Shown here in pieces: positions 16,301-25,228 of a stretch of 49,289 bases of DNA. Position numbers and translations under genes: made by a program. The notes under the pieces were generated by a model, which did no database searches, had not been told where the DNA came from, and was given only the letters and a program-made list of their open reading frames with translations. The stretch's first letter is position 1, and each line of letters opens with the position of its first letter. The stretch is from assembly GCA_030147945.1 (NCBI GenBank), contig JASBUL010000073.1, positions 1-49,289 of the forward strand, in the 5' to 3' direction. This DNA is from Oceanococcus sp. (GTDB taxonomy: Bacteria; Pseudomonadota; Gammaproteobacteria; Nevskiales; Oceanococcaceae).

Positions 16301-17881
16301 ATGTCTCAGTATCAAGACGACATCGACGCGCTGACCAGCGTGCGCAATGCAGCCGGCAGCAGCTGGGATGCAATCAACCCGGAATACGCCGCTCGCATGA
16401 AGGCGCAGAACCGTTTTCAAACCGGTCTGGACATTGCGCGTTACACCGCAGCAATCATGCGCAAAGACATGGAGGAGTACGATCGTGACAGCTCCAAGTA
16501 CACCCAGTCGCTGGGTTGCTGGCACGGCTTCATCGGTCAGCAGAAGCTGATCTCGATCAAGAAGCACTTCGGTTCCACCGACAAGAAATACCTGTACCTG
16601 TCCGGCTGGATGGTTGCGGCCCTGCGTTCCGAGTTCGGTCCGCTGCCTGACCAGTCCATGCACGAGAAGACCTCGGTTGCTGGTCTGATCAAAGAGCTGT
16701 ACACCTTCCTGCGCCAGGCTGATGCGCGTGAACTTGGCGGCCTGTTCCGTCAGCTCGACGCCGCTTCCGAGGCTGACAAGCCGGCCATCCAGGCCCAGAT
16801 CGACAACTACGAAACCCACGTGGTGCCGATCATTGCCGACATCGATGCTGGTTTCGGTAACGCTGAAGCGACCTACCTGATGGCCAAGCAGATGATCGAA
16901 GCGGGTGCTTGCTGCATCCAGATCGAGAATCAGGTGTCCGACGAGAAGCAGTGTGGTCATCAGGACGGCAAGGTCACCGTGCCGCACGAAGACTTCCTGG
17001 CCAAGATCCGCGCCGTACGCTACGCCTTCCTTGAGCTGGGCGTGGACGACGGTGTGATCGTTGCCCGTACCGACTCCCTGGGTGCTGGTCTGACCAAGCA
17101 GATTGCTGTGACCCGTGAGCCGGGTGATCTGGGCGACCAGTACAACAGCTTCCTCGACGTGGAAGAAGTGACCCCGGAAACCATGAAAAATGGTGACGTC
17201 CTGATCAACCAGGGTGGCAAGCTGGTGCGTCCGAAGCGCCTGCCGTCCAACCTGTTCCAGTTCCGCGCTGGCACGGGTGAAGATCGTTGCGTGCTGGACT
17301 GCATCACCTCGCTGCAGAACGGCGCTGACATGATCTGGCTCGAAACCGAGAAGCCTCACGTTGGCCAGATCGGTGGCATGGTGAACCGCGTGCGTGAAGT
17401 GATCCCGACCGCCAAGCTGGTTTACAACAACAGCCCGTCGTTCAACTGGACCCTGAACTTCCGCCAGCAGGTGTTCGATGCCTGGGCTGCTGAAGGCAAG
17501 GACGTGTCGGCTTACGATCGCGGCGACCTGATGAACGTGTCCTACGACGATTCCGAGCTGGCTGCTGCCGCTGATGACAAGATCCGCAGCTTCCAGGCTG
17601 ATGGCGCCCGCGAAGCTGGCATCTTCCATCACCTGATCACCCTGCCGACCTACCACACCGCCGCGCTGTCGACCGACAACCTGGCCAAGGAATACTTCGG
17701 CAAGGAAGCCATGCTGGGTTATGTGGCCAACGTGCAGCGTAAGGAAATCCGTCAGGGCATCGCTTGCGTGAAGCATCAGAACATGGCCGGTTCGGACATG
17801 GGCGATGACCACAAGGAATACTTTGCTGGTGAAGCCGCGCTGAAGGCTGCTGGTAAAGACAACACCATGAATCAGTTCTAA
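16301..17881 (+). CDS. aceA: Isocitrate lyase
   Basis: AceA splits isocitrate into glyoxylate and succinate, the first step of the glyoxylate shunt, and works in the cytoplasm. The protein is 526 residues, the longer form found in Pseudomonas aeruginosa rather than the ~434-residue E. coli form. The active-site segment EKQCGHQDGK places the catalytic cysteine at C218. Metal-binding and substrate segments (ADIDAGFGN, VARTDS, NNSPSFNW) are intact. The ATG at 16301 is preceded by TTGGAG; a longer open frame from 16157 has no such support. A terminator follows directly, so it is monocistronic. It supports growth on acetate, fatty acids or PHA breakdown products. Confidence 0.96.
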   Translation: MSQYQDDIDALTSVRNAAGSSWDAINPEYAARMKAQNRFQTGLDIARYTAAIMRKDMEEYDRDSSKYTQSLGCWHGFIGQQKLISIKKHFGSTDKKYLYLSGWMVAALRSEFGPLPDQSMHEKTSVAGLIKELYTFLRQADARELGGLFRQLDAASEADKPAIQAQIDNYETHVVPIIADIDAGFGNAEATYLMAKQMIEAGACCIQIENQVSDEKQCGHQDGKVTVPHEDFLAKIRAVRYAFLELGVDDGVIVARTDSLGAGLTKQIAVTREPGDLGDQYNSFLDVEEVTPETMKNGDVLINQGGKLVRPKRLPSNLFQFRAGTGEDRCVLDCITSLQNGADMIWLETEKPHVGQIGGMVNRVREVIPTAKLVYNNSPSFNWTLNFRQQVFDAWAAEGKDVSAYDRGDLMNVSYDDSELAAAADDKIRSFQADGAREAGIFHHLITLPTYHTAALSTDNLAKEYFGKEAMLGYVANVQRKEIRQGIACVKHQNMAGSDMGDDHKEYFAGEAALKAAGKDNTMNQF

Positions 17882-17906
17882 AAAACCGATTCAGCAGTAC
17901 CTCCGA

Positions 17907-17938
17907 AGAGGGCGATGACATCATCGCCCTCTTTTTTT
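17907..17938 (+). terminator. Rho-independent terminator after aceA
   Basis: AGAGGGCGATGA (17907-17918) pairs with TCATCGCCCTCT (17921-17932), followed by a T run to 17938. It begins 25 bases past the aceA stop. The 2-base loop means the top of the stem probably opens. Confidence 0.92.
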
Positions 17939-17977
17939 GTGTCTGAAATTTGTACTATGCCCGGCCAAGGAGAGCCC

Positions 17978-18658
17978 ATGACGTCAACCCATCAGGCCCC
18001 GCATGCCGAGTATCTGCGTGCGACCGCATTCATCGACAGCGACCATCCGCAGGTGCAGCGCTTTGCCGCCACTCACGCCGCAGCGGGAAGCGATACGGCG
18101 CGCGCTGTGGCGTTGTACTACGCGGTGCGTGATGGCTTTCGCTACGACCCCTATCGCATCGATCTGAGTGTGGCGGGCCTGTGTGCCAGCCGCGTGCTGG
18201 AACAGGGCTATGGCTGGTGCGTCAGCAAGGCTGTGTTGCTGGCGGCGGTGTGTCGTGCGCAGGGCATCCCGGCGCGGTTGGGCTATGCCGATGTGCGCAA
18301 TCATCTGTCCACAGAACGTTTGCGCCAGACGCTGAAAACCGACGTGTTCTTTTTTCACGGTTACACCGACATCTGGCTGGACGGTGAGTGGCGCAAGGCC
18401 ACGCCGGCCTTCAACATCGAGCTGTGCGATAAGTTCGGCCTGCACCCGCTGGAGTTCGACGGGCGCAGTGATTCGATCTATCACCCGTTCGACAAGTCCG
18501 GCGAGCGGCATATGGAATACCTCAACTTTCGCGGCGCCTATGCCGACGTGCCCCTGCGCGAGATGCAGACGACTTTCGAGCGCGAGTATCCCGGGGTGTT
18601 TGATGCCATCCAGGGCGCAGATTTCAGCGCTGATGTGAATCGCGAAACAGCATCCTGA
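17978..18658 (+). CDS. Transglutaminase-like cysteine protein
   Basis: This 226-residue protein has a transglutaminase/papain-like fold. The cysteine motif is GWCVSKA (near residue 78), the histidine lies in FFHGYTDIW, and the third position falls in the segment WRKATPAFN, where the usual aspartate is not obvious. Proteins of this family are often annotated only as transglutaminase-like and may be proteases or amidases. The ATG at 17978 is chosen because AAGGAGAG precedes it; the open frame extends upstream to 17915, but that part lies in the aceA terminator. It sits alone between aceA and acnB with no overlap. Substrate and role are unknown, and no signal peptide is visible. Confidence 0.75.
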   Translation: MTSTHQAPHAEYLRATAFIDSDHPQVQRFAATHAAAGSDTARAVALYYAVRDGFRYDPYRIDLSVAGLCASRVLEQGYGWCVSKAVLLAAVCRAQGIPARLGYADVRNHLSTERLRQTLKTDVFFFHGYTDIWLDGEWRKATPAFNIELCDKFGLHPLEFDGRSDSIYHPFDKSGERHMEYLNFRGAYADVPLREMQTTFEREYPGVFDAIQGADFSADVNRETAS

Positions 18659-18935
18659 ATCAGATCGGCGCGGCGACGCCTTGTCGGGCGCATGCTTACG
18701 CCTGCGGCGCATTTCCTGTTATCAGCCGGAATTGCTAAAATTGTCCGGATAAATCGCCCGTTCGGCGTGCCTCAGCATCAGGAGAATTCGCCTAGCGCTG
18801 ACTTCTCCGGATCAGCCATCAGCAAGACTGAGCCTACACGTTTTTGCGAAAACGTTGTTGGCCCGTTCGTCGCGATGCTTGGGTCTGACGGTTGCCTGTC
18901 GTTCGATCTCCAACTACTCATCGAGAACCAGATAT

Positions 18936-21728
18936 ATGAGCCTGTACCAGGACTATCTCAAAGACATCGATGCTCGCAAAGAGCATGGATTGAGCCCCAA
19001 ACCTATCGAAGATAGCGCACTGCTGAGCGAGATCATCGCGCAGATCAAGGATCAGGCCCACGAGCATCGCGAAGATTCGCTCAAGTTCTTCATCTACAAC
19101 ACGCTGCCGGGCACCACCAGCGCGGCGGGCGTTAAGGCGGCCTTCCTCAAGGAGATCATTCTGGGTCAGGCTGAAGTGCCTGAAATCACCCCGGCTTTTG
19201 CTTTCGAACTGCTGTCGCACATGAAAGGCGGTCCGTCGATCGGCGTGCTGCTGGATCTGGCACTGGGTGACGATGCCCAGATCGCCGCGCAGGCGGCTGA
19301 GGTGCTCAAGACGCAGGTGTTCCTGTACGAAGCTGACACCGACCGGCTGGCTGAGGCCTATGCCGCGGGCAATGCAATTGCCAAGGACGTGCTTGAGAGC
19401 TATGCCCAGGCCGAGTTCTTCACCAAGCTTCCTGAGCCGGACGAAGAGGTCAAAGTGGTGACCTACATCGCCGCAGAAGGTGATGTCTCGACCGACTTGC
19501 TGTCACCCGGCAACCAGGCGCATTCGCGCTCCGACCGTGAACTGCACGGCAAATGCATGATTTCGCCGCAGGCTCAGGCCGAAATCGAGCAGCTCAAGGC
19601 CCAGCATCCGGACAAGCGGGTCATGCTGGTGGCTGAAAAAGGCACCATGGGCGTGGGTTCCTCACGTATGTCCGGGGTCAACAACGTGGCTCTGTGGATG
19701 GGCAAGCCGGGCAGTCCCTACGTACCCTTCGTCAATATCGCGCCGGTGGTGGCGGGCACCAATGGTATTTCACCGATCTTCCTGACCACCGTGGGTGTGA
19801 CCGGCGGTATCGGTCTTGATCTGAAGAACTGGGTCAAGAAACTCGACGACAATGGTCAACCGGTGCTCGATGCCAATGGTGACCCGGTGCTGGAAGAGCG
19901 TTACTCGGTTGCCAACGGCACAGTGCTGACGATCAATTCCAAGACCAAGAAACTGTACGACGAAAGCGGCACCAAGGAACTGGCTGACATTTCCTCGTCG
20001 TTCACCCCGCAGAAACTTGAATTCATCAAGGCCGGCGGCTCCTACGCTGTGGTCTTTGGCAAGAAACTGCAGAGTTTTGCTGCGGCAACGCTGGGCATTG
20101 AAGCGCCGGCTGTGTTTGCAGCGTCCAAGGAAATTTCGCACGAAGGTCAGGGCCTGACTGCGGTGGAGAAGATCTTCAACCGCAACGCCGTTGGCGTGGC
20201 CGAAGGCAAGCTGTTGCATGCCGGCTCCGATGTTCGTGTCACCGTCAATATCGTGGGTTCGCAGGACACCACCGGTCTGATGACGGTGCAGGAACTCGAA
20301 GCCATGGCCGCCACGGTGATTTCGCCCAAGGTCGACGGTGCCTACCAGTCGGGTTGCCACACTGCGTCGGTGTGGGACAGCAAGGCGCAGACCAACATTC
20401 CGAAGCTGATGGGCTTCATGAACAAGTTCGGCCTGATCACCGCACGCGACCCCAAGGGTGTCTACCATTCGATGACCGACGTGATTCACAAGGTCCTCAA
20501 TGACATCACCGTGGATGACCGCGCCGTGATCATCGGCGGCGACTCGCACACGCGCATGTCCAAAGGCGTGGCATTCGGCGCCGACTCCGGCACCGTAGCG
20601 CTGGCGCTGGCCACCGGTGAGGCCACCATGCCGATCCCCGAGTCGGTCAAGGTCACCTTCAAGGGCAGTCTGCAAGATCACATGGACTTCCGTGATGTGG
20701 TCCATGCAACCCAGGCACAGATGCTCAAGCAGTTCGGCGACAACGTGTTCCAGGGCCGCGTGGTGGAAGTGCATATCGGCACCTTGCTGGCCGATCAGGC
20801 GTTCACGTTCACCGACTGGACCGCCGAGATGAAAGCCAAGGCGGCGGTGTGCATCTCCAATGACGATACCCTGATCGAATCGCTGGAACTGGCCAAGAAC
20901 CGCATCCAGATCATGATCGACAAGGGCATGGAAAACCCGGCTAAGACCCTGCACGGGCTGATCGAGATGGCCGATAAGCGCATCGCGGAAATCCGCTCCG
21001 GTGAAAACCCGGCGCTCAAGCCGGATGACAATGCCAAGTACTTTGCCGAGTTCGTGGTGGACCTGGATCAGATCACCGAGCCGATGATCGCTGACCCGGA
21101 CGTCAACAACGCCGATGTCTCGCGTCGCTACACCCATGACACCATCCGTCCGGTGTCGTACTACAAGGGTGAGAAGAAGGTTGATCTGGGTTTCGTAGGT
21201 TCGTGCATGGTGCACAAGGGCGATCTCAAAGTGATTGCCCAGATGTTCCGTAACCTGGAGAAGCAGACCCCGCAGATCGCCTTCAAGGCGCCGCTGGTGG
21301 TGGCGCCGCCGACCTACAACATCATCGATGAACTCAAGGCCGAAGGCGACTGGGACGTGCTGCAGAAGCATTCCGGTTTCGAGTTTGACGACAACGCACC
21401 GAAGAACGCAGCGCGCGTCTCCTACGAGAACATGATGTACCTGGAGCGGCCGGGTTGTAACCTGTGCATGGGTAACCAGGAAAAGGCCGAGAAAGGCGAT
21501 ACCGTGATGGCTACCTCGACGCGTCTGTTCCAGGGCCGTGTTGTTGAAGACAGTGACGACAAGAAGGGCGAATCCCTGCTGGCCTCAACGCCGGTGGTGG
21601 TGCTGTCGACGATTCTTGGTCGCACGCCGACCATCGATGAGTACAAGGCTGCAGTGGACGGCATCGAACTGACCAAGTTCGCTCCGCCGATTGATCAGCA
21701 GCCGGTGCCGCGCACGTCGATCAACTAG
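18936..21728 (+). CDS. acnB: Aconitate hydratase B
   Basis: AcnB interconverts citrate and isocitrate in the TCA and glyoxylate cycles and uses a [4Fe-4S] cluster. The start is the ATG at 18936 (MSLYQDYLKD). The protein is 930 residues, longer than the ~865 of E. coli AcnB. Visible parts are the N-terminal HEAT-like domain, the SRMSGVNNVALW segment, the IGGDSHTRMSKGVAFG active-site region, and cluster cysteines in GSCMVHKG and RPGCNLCMGNQ. The 277 bases upstream hold no gene; a TCCGGAT motif occurs twice there, with no known meaning. A strong terminator follows. It probably works with aceA in two-carbon metabolism. Confidence 0.96.
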   Translation: MSLYQDYLKDIDARKEHGLSPKPIEDSALLSEIIAQIKDQAHEHREDSLKFFIYNTLPGTTSAAGVKAAFLKEIILGQAEVPEITPAFAFELLSHMKGGPSIGVLLDLALGDDAQIAAQAAEVLKTQVFLYEADTDRLAEAYAAGNAIAKDVLESYAQAEFFTKLPEPDEEVKVVTYIAAEGDVSTDLLSPGNQAHSRSDRELHGKCMISPQAQAEIEQLKAQHPDKRVMLVAEKGTMGVGSSRMSGVNNVALWMGKPGSPYVPFVNIAPVVAGTNGISPIFLTTVGVTGGIGLDLKNWVKKLDDNGQPVLDANGDPVLEERYSVANGTVLTINSKTKKLYDESGTKELADISSSFTPQKLEFIKAGGSYAVVFGKKLQSFAAATLGIEAPAVFAASKEISHEGQGLTAVEKIFNRNAVGVAEGKLLHAGSDVRVTVNIVGSQDTTGLMTVQELEAMAATVISPKVDGAYQSGCHTASVWDSKAQTNIPKLMGFMNKFGLITARDPKGVYHSMTDVIHKVLNDITVDDRAVIIGGDSHTRMSKGVAFGADSGTVALALATGEATMPIPESVKVTFKGSLQDHMDFRDVVHATQAQMLKQFGDNVFQGRVVEVHIGTLLADQAFTFTDWTAEMKAKAAVCISNDDTLIESLELAKNRIQIMIDKGMENPAKTLHGLIEMADKRIAEIRSGENPALKPDDNAKYFAEFVVDLDQITEPMIADPDVNNADVSRRYTHDTIRPVSYYKGEKKVDLGFVGSCMVHKGDLKVIAQMFRNLEKQTPQIAFKAPLVVAPPTYNIIDELKAEGDWDVLQKHSGFEFDDNAPKNAARVSYENMMYLERPGCNLCMGNQEKAEKGDTVMATSTRLFQGRVVEDSDDKKGESLLASTPVVVLSTILGRTPTIDEYKAAVDGIELTKFAPPIDQQPVPRTSIN

Positions 21729-21751
21729 TTCGCGGGCTTGTCCGAGCGCAC

Positions 21752-21782
21752 AAAAACGCCACCTTCACGGTGGCGTTTTTTT
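21752..21782. terminator. Bidirectional terminator between acnB and the convergent lipoprotein gene
   Basis: CGCCACC (21757-21763) pairs with GGTGGCG (21769-21775) around TTCAC, flanked by AAAAA and TTTTTTT. It lies between the acnB stop (21728) and the opposing stop (21816), and works on both strands. Confidence 0.92.
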
Positions 21783-21815
21783 ATGCCGCCAAAGGTCCGG
21801 AGCGGCGCCCCGGAT

Positions 21816-24293
21816 TCAGCGTGTCGGGTTGGCCTGCCAGCCCGGTTCCCAGACCTTGCGGAAGGCGGCGCTGGCCCAGCCGGTCGGGTAATCGGCGGGA
21901 CTCATCTGCTGGCCACCGGTGATCATGTCGCCCAGTTCGTCCTGATAGCGCAGCCAGGTGATCGTGGGCTGCCACTGCAAGGGGCGTTTTGACCAGTCGC
22001 ACACCATCGGCGTGCCGTTGACGTCGAACGCGCTTTCCAGCTGCAACCATTGCGCTTCAGTCCAGTCGGCAAAGGGGGCCGGCAGACCGTCGTTGGCGAA
22101 GCCATAGTCGTCTTCGCGGCTGAACGGGCGCAACTGGCACTGGACCTGATCACCATAGATGTCATCCCCGGCCACCGTGCGCGGCGTGCCGAACACCATC
22201 ATGGCTTCTTCGGGGCACATCTGGCCTGGGATCAGCTCGCACTGATCCTCAAGTGAGGCGGGCTTGTTGCTGATGATCTTGTCGGCCAGTGCAGCATCGC
22301 CAGTGTCGGCTTCAACGGCATCCAGCCATGTGGCCATGGCGAACAGCGCATCATTCATGAACGACGGATTGCCGATCAGCGGCGTGGCGCCGCCCCAGTG
22401 AACGAAGTTGTCTCGATGGCCGAACTCGCGTTCCAGGCGCCAGCGCACCCAGTAACCGTGAACGCTGTCGTGTGCGGCGCCGGGATCCGGGCCGGTCATG
22501 TTGATGATGGCCACGGTATCCATATTGACGATGGTGTTGAGGATGCCGGTGCGGTAGGCGTTGGGCAGCGCCGGTGTGTCCGGGGCCAGACGCTGGCTGG
22601 TGACGTTCAGGTCGGTGTCGACGCCGCCGATGTTCACGTTGAGGGCGAGGAACTGATCGGGCGTGATCAGACCGCTCTGCAATGCGCCCAGGCCGTACTG
22701 CACGCCCTGATTGCCAAGCGGAAAGCCGGCAAAACCCTGACCCAGCAGCACTTCATTGGCTGACCAGCGGTCGTTGCCGTTGAGATCGAAACGCTGACGT
22801 GGACCGACCATGTTGCGCATGAAGGTCAGCACGTCGCAACGCGCGCCGGACGGGTTGGTGTCCGGATGGTAGCGCGCCTCATCGCTGATGCCGCCACAGG
22901 ACGACTGCGGATCGACCGCTTCGGCAAACAGGGCGTCATTGGCCAGGTAGGCGTTGACGATGCCGTTGGGGTGGCCGTAGATGGCATTTTGCTGCGCCAC
23001 GGTGAAATTGGTGCCGTCACGCGCGGTGGTGAAGGCGATTTCGTCCTGGGTGACCGGCAGCTCTTGGGCCGAAGCGGGGAAGCCGGCCGGTATGTCATCA
23101 ATGGTGCCGAAGTAGCGCAGCAGGATGTGGTAGTCGGCAAACTGGGTCGCAGTGCTCATCACATCTGGATAGGTGCAGGTGGTGAGCAGGCCCTGGTACA
23201 GGCCGGGGTAGGCGTTGGCAATCATGTTCTGCGTGATGGCGCCGCCCGAGCAACCGGTGCCGACGGTGTAACGCAGCGCGCCGTACTGTTCGACAAAACG
23301 CTCCTTAGCCATCAGCAGTGATTCGGCCTGATACGACAGGTTGCAGTTGTGGCCGAGGTTGAGCTGGGCGGTGGAAAGCACCGCCCAGCCCTGGCCCAGA
23401 GCGGTGATATAGGACTGCTCGATCGCGGGATTGGCCGGAATGGTGCCGGCGTAATCGTCGAAACGCGGCGAGCTGGTGTCGTGATCGCCGCGGCAATTGC
23501 CACCGTGCGTGACCAGCAGGCGCCCATTCCACTGCGATTGCGGGCTGGCCGGCGTCCATGCTTCGTCGGCTTTGTGCAGGGTGTAGATCGTGTATTTGTC
23601 GCGTGCCTGATAGCCGGATTCTTCACGCACCAGAAACGGGATGGTTTCGCCGTTGTCGGTGGTCGTTGTCGCCACATCGGCAGGCGGATTGTCCGGATCG
23701 TAGGGCAGCAGGCCTGCAGCCGTGGGGTCGCTGGATTTGTATAGCCATGCGTAGGTCACCGGCTGATTGCACTGCGCGTCGCTCGCATCCGCGTTGCCGC
23801 AGTGCCAGGGTTGGATCTGCGGGCCGGTGAAGACCGGTCCGCCAATCGGATGATTGATGATGCTGACGCTGCCGCCAAAATTGGTCGTGAGCGTGTTCTC
23901 GCCCAGTTGCAGGCCTTCGACCAGACCGAGCAGTACATTCGGCGTTGCGGGGGCGGCGCTGAGGGATGCTCCGGTGTCCATGCCATCGCGCAGCACCACC
24001 AGCTGGGCTGCATCGGCGGCGTCGTCAAGTTCGACCTGAATCAACACATCGCCGCCAGAAATCAGATCCGCACGGTTGGAGACAACTTTAAGCGTGGCGC
24101 TTTGTGGTCCCGGTGTGGCGGTAGGCGAGGGTGACGTGCTGGCGGAGGGTGATGGTGTTGCCGAAGACGTCGGGCTCGGTGTTGGTGATGCTGTGGACTG
24201 CGGTGGTGTCGGTGTCGGGGTGCTGGTGCCGTTACCGCCACCGCAGGCAGTCAGGGTGATCAGAAACAGCAAGGTTGCAGACGGCTTATTCAT
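21816..24293 (-). CDS. DUF6351-like lipoprotein, possible alpha/beta-hydrolase
   Basis: This 825-residue lipoprotein has lipobox LTAC (C17) and then a Gly stretch, a Ser/Thr/Pro linker (residues 24-63), a small beta domain opening with KVVSNRADLISGG, and a large catalytic-like domain. The segment GTGCSGGAI fits a GxSxG nucleophile elbow with S349, and a later GHGG-type loop is replaced by THGGNCRGD. I recall this domain order from proteins labelled DUF6351, without known function; that label is from memory. An esterase or polymer hydrolase at the cell surface is plausible but unproven. It converges on acnB. A TetR gene lies upstream on the same strand, 146 bases away. Confidence 0.65.
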   Translation of the reverse strand: MNKPSATLLFLITLTACGGGNGTSTPTPTPPQSTASPTPSPTSSATPSPSASTSPSPTATPGPQSATLKVVSNRADLISGGDVLIQVELDDAADAAQLVVLRDGMDTGASLSAAPATPNVLLGLVEGLQLGENTLTTNFGGSVSIINHPIGGPVFTGPQIQPWHCGNADASDAQCNQPVTYAWLYKSSDPTAAGLLPYDPDNPPADVATTTTDNGETIPFLVREESGYQARDKYTIYTLHKADEAWTPASPQSQWNGRLLVTHGGNCRGDHDTSSPRFDDYAGTIPANPAIEQSYITALGQGWAVLSTAQLNLGHNCNLSYQAESLLMAKERFVEQYGALRYTVGTGCSGGAITQNMIANAYPGLYQGLLTTCTYPDVMSTATQFADYHILLRYFGTIDDIPAGFPASAQELPVTQDEIAFTTARDGTNFTVAQQNAIYGHPNGIVNAYLANDALFAEAVDPQSSCGGISDEARYHPDTNPSGARCDVLTFMRNMVGPRQRFDLNGNDRWSANEVLLGQGFAGFPLGNQGVQYGLGALQSGLITPDQFLALNVNIGGVDTDLNVTSQRLAPDTPALPNAYRTGILNTIVNMDTVAIINMTGPDPGAAHDSVHGYWVRWRLEREFGHRDNFVHWGGATPLIGNPSFMNDALFAMATWLDAVEADTGDAALADKIISNKPASLEDQCELIPGQMCPEEAMMVFGTPRTVAGDDIYGDQVQCQLRPFSREDDYGFANDGLPAPFADWTEAQWLQLESAFDVNGTPMVCDWSKRPLQWQPTITWLRYQDELGDMITGGQQMSPADYPTGWASAAFRKVWEPGWQANPTR
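24105..24224 (-). repeat. Low-complexity Ser/Thr/Pro coding repeat
   Basis: The bases encode residues 24-63 of the lipoprotein, a run of TP, SP and AT dipeptides just behind the lipidated cysteine. It is probably a flexible spacer that holds the domain off the membrane. It resembles the longer linker at 13934-14182. Confidence 0.7.
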
Positions 24294-24439
24294 GGTCGGC
24301 GGTCTCCTGGTGAGGCTCAGGTGGCGCCGCTCCGTCGTCGCTCCTATTGAGTAGGTTTTGTTCTGTCGGTCATTCGTGACCGCATCAGTTTAGTGCATGC
24401 ATGGCTTGTGCCGGGCGCGCTGTTCGGCACTCCGATGAC

Positions 24440-25105
24440 TCAGTCGGATGCGTCGGTTTGCAGCACGCTGCGCCACTGCTGCTGTGTGGCCAGCCCCGCC
24501 ATGAGCTGCTCTAGCAGCATCTCAAAGCCGCCCTCCAGGGTGGCTTCTGGTACCGCGTGCGGTGGACGCCCCCGACACAGGCTGACCAATCCATGCAGCG
24601 AAGCCCAGATGGCAAAGGCCTGGCGGTGCGGCTCGCCCGCTTTGATCTGGCCGGCCTGCTGGCAGCGCTGCAGCATGTCGGTGAGCACTTCGTACGAGCG
24701 CAAAGAGGCCATCTTCACCGTGTCGCAACTGCGTCCGATCAGGCTGGGATGGAACATCAGGTCATACAGGTCGGCGTGCTCCACCGCGAAACGGATATAG
24801 GCCAGGCCCATATGGTGCAGCTGATCCAGCGGACAGCTTTCCGTGCGCTTGGCACGTTGCTGCGCAGCCTCGGCGGTGGCTGCCCGCAACTGCTCAAAAC
24901 CTTCCATGATGATTTGGCCAAGCAACTCATCTTTGCTGCTGTAGTGGCGATAAATCGCACTGCGTGACACGCCCAGTCGTTCGGCTACGGCACGTAATGT
25001 GAGACCGTCCAGGCCTTGCGCCTGAACCAGTGAACGAGCGGTATCCAGCAATGCGGCACGCAGGTTGCCGTGATGGTAGGCCGATTTTTCAGAAGAGCGC
25101 GTCAT
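24440..25105 (-). CDS. TetR-family repressor of the adjacent efflux operon
   Basis: This 221-residue regulator has a TetR helix-turn-helix at about residues 25-65 (recognition part VAERLGVSRSAIYRHYSS) and a C-terminal domain of the WHG/TetR_C type. The ATG at 25105 is chosen; an upstream ATG at 25147 lies inside the operator palindrome and is less likely. It is divergent from the adaptor/RND genes, and a 19-bp palindrome between them overlaps a near-consensus promoter. By analogy with AcrR and similar local repressors it should repress the pump and perhaps itself, and release on binding a pump substrate. The ligand is unknown. Confidence 0.88.
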   Translation of the reverse strand: MTRSSEKSAYHHGNLRAALLDTARSLVQAQGLDGLTLRAVAERLGVSRSAIYRHYSSKDELLGQIIMEGFEQLRAATAEAAQQRAKRTESCPLDQLHHMGLAYIRFAVEHADLYDLMFHPSLIGRSCDTVKMASLRSYEVLTDMLQRCQQAGQIKAGEPHRQAFAIWASLHGLVSLCRGRPPHAVPEATLEGGFEMLLEQLMAGLATQQQWRSVLQTDASD

Positions 25106-25128
25106 TACGGCGTTATGGTGCGAAATTA

Positions 25129-25147
25129 ATGTTGACAATGTCAACAT
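25129..25147. promoter_or_regulatory. Perfect 19-bp palindromic operator
   Basis: ATGTTGACA-A-TGTCAACAT is a perfect inverted repeat of 9 bp around one base. It lies between the divergent TetR and efflux genes and covers the -35 element of the efflux promoter. Binding of the TetR dimer would block RNA polymerase. The symmetry also yields a TTGACA on the minus strand, so tetR may be controlled from the same site. Confidence 0.75.
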
Positions 25148-25160
25148 GGGTGCTTATGTT
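25132..25160 (+). promoter_or_regulatory. Sigma-70 type promoter of the efflux operon
   Basis: TTGACA at 25132-25137, a 17-base spacer and TATGTT at 25155-25160 form a near-consensus promoter. The adaptor gene starts 69 bases after the -10. The -35 lies inside the palindromic operator. Such a strong promoter is reasonable if it is normally repressed. Confidence 0.7.
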
Positions 25161-25228
25161 GCCGCTGTTCACATTTGCTCGAGCGCAAGATCGATGTCGC
25201 TCGTGCGCCAGGTTTTGAGGAAAACCGC

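Noticed and set aside
16193..17812. A minus-strand open frame opposite aceA
   Set aside because: The plus strand encodes isocitrate lyase with all active-site residues; the antisense frame has no start signal or domain.
19770..21371. A minus-strand open frame opposite acnB
   Set aside because: AcnB on the plus strand is unmistakable, and the His-rich antisense translation has no recognisable features.
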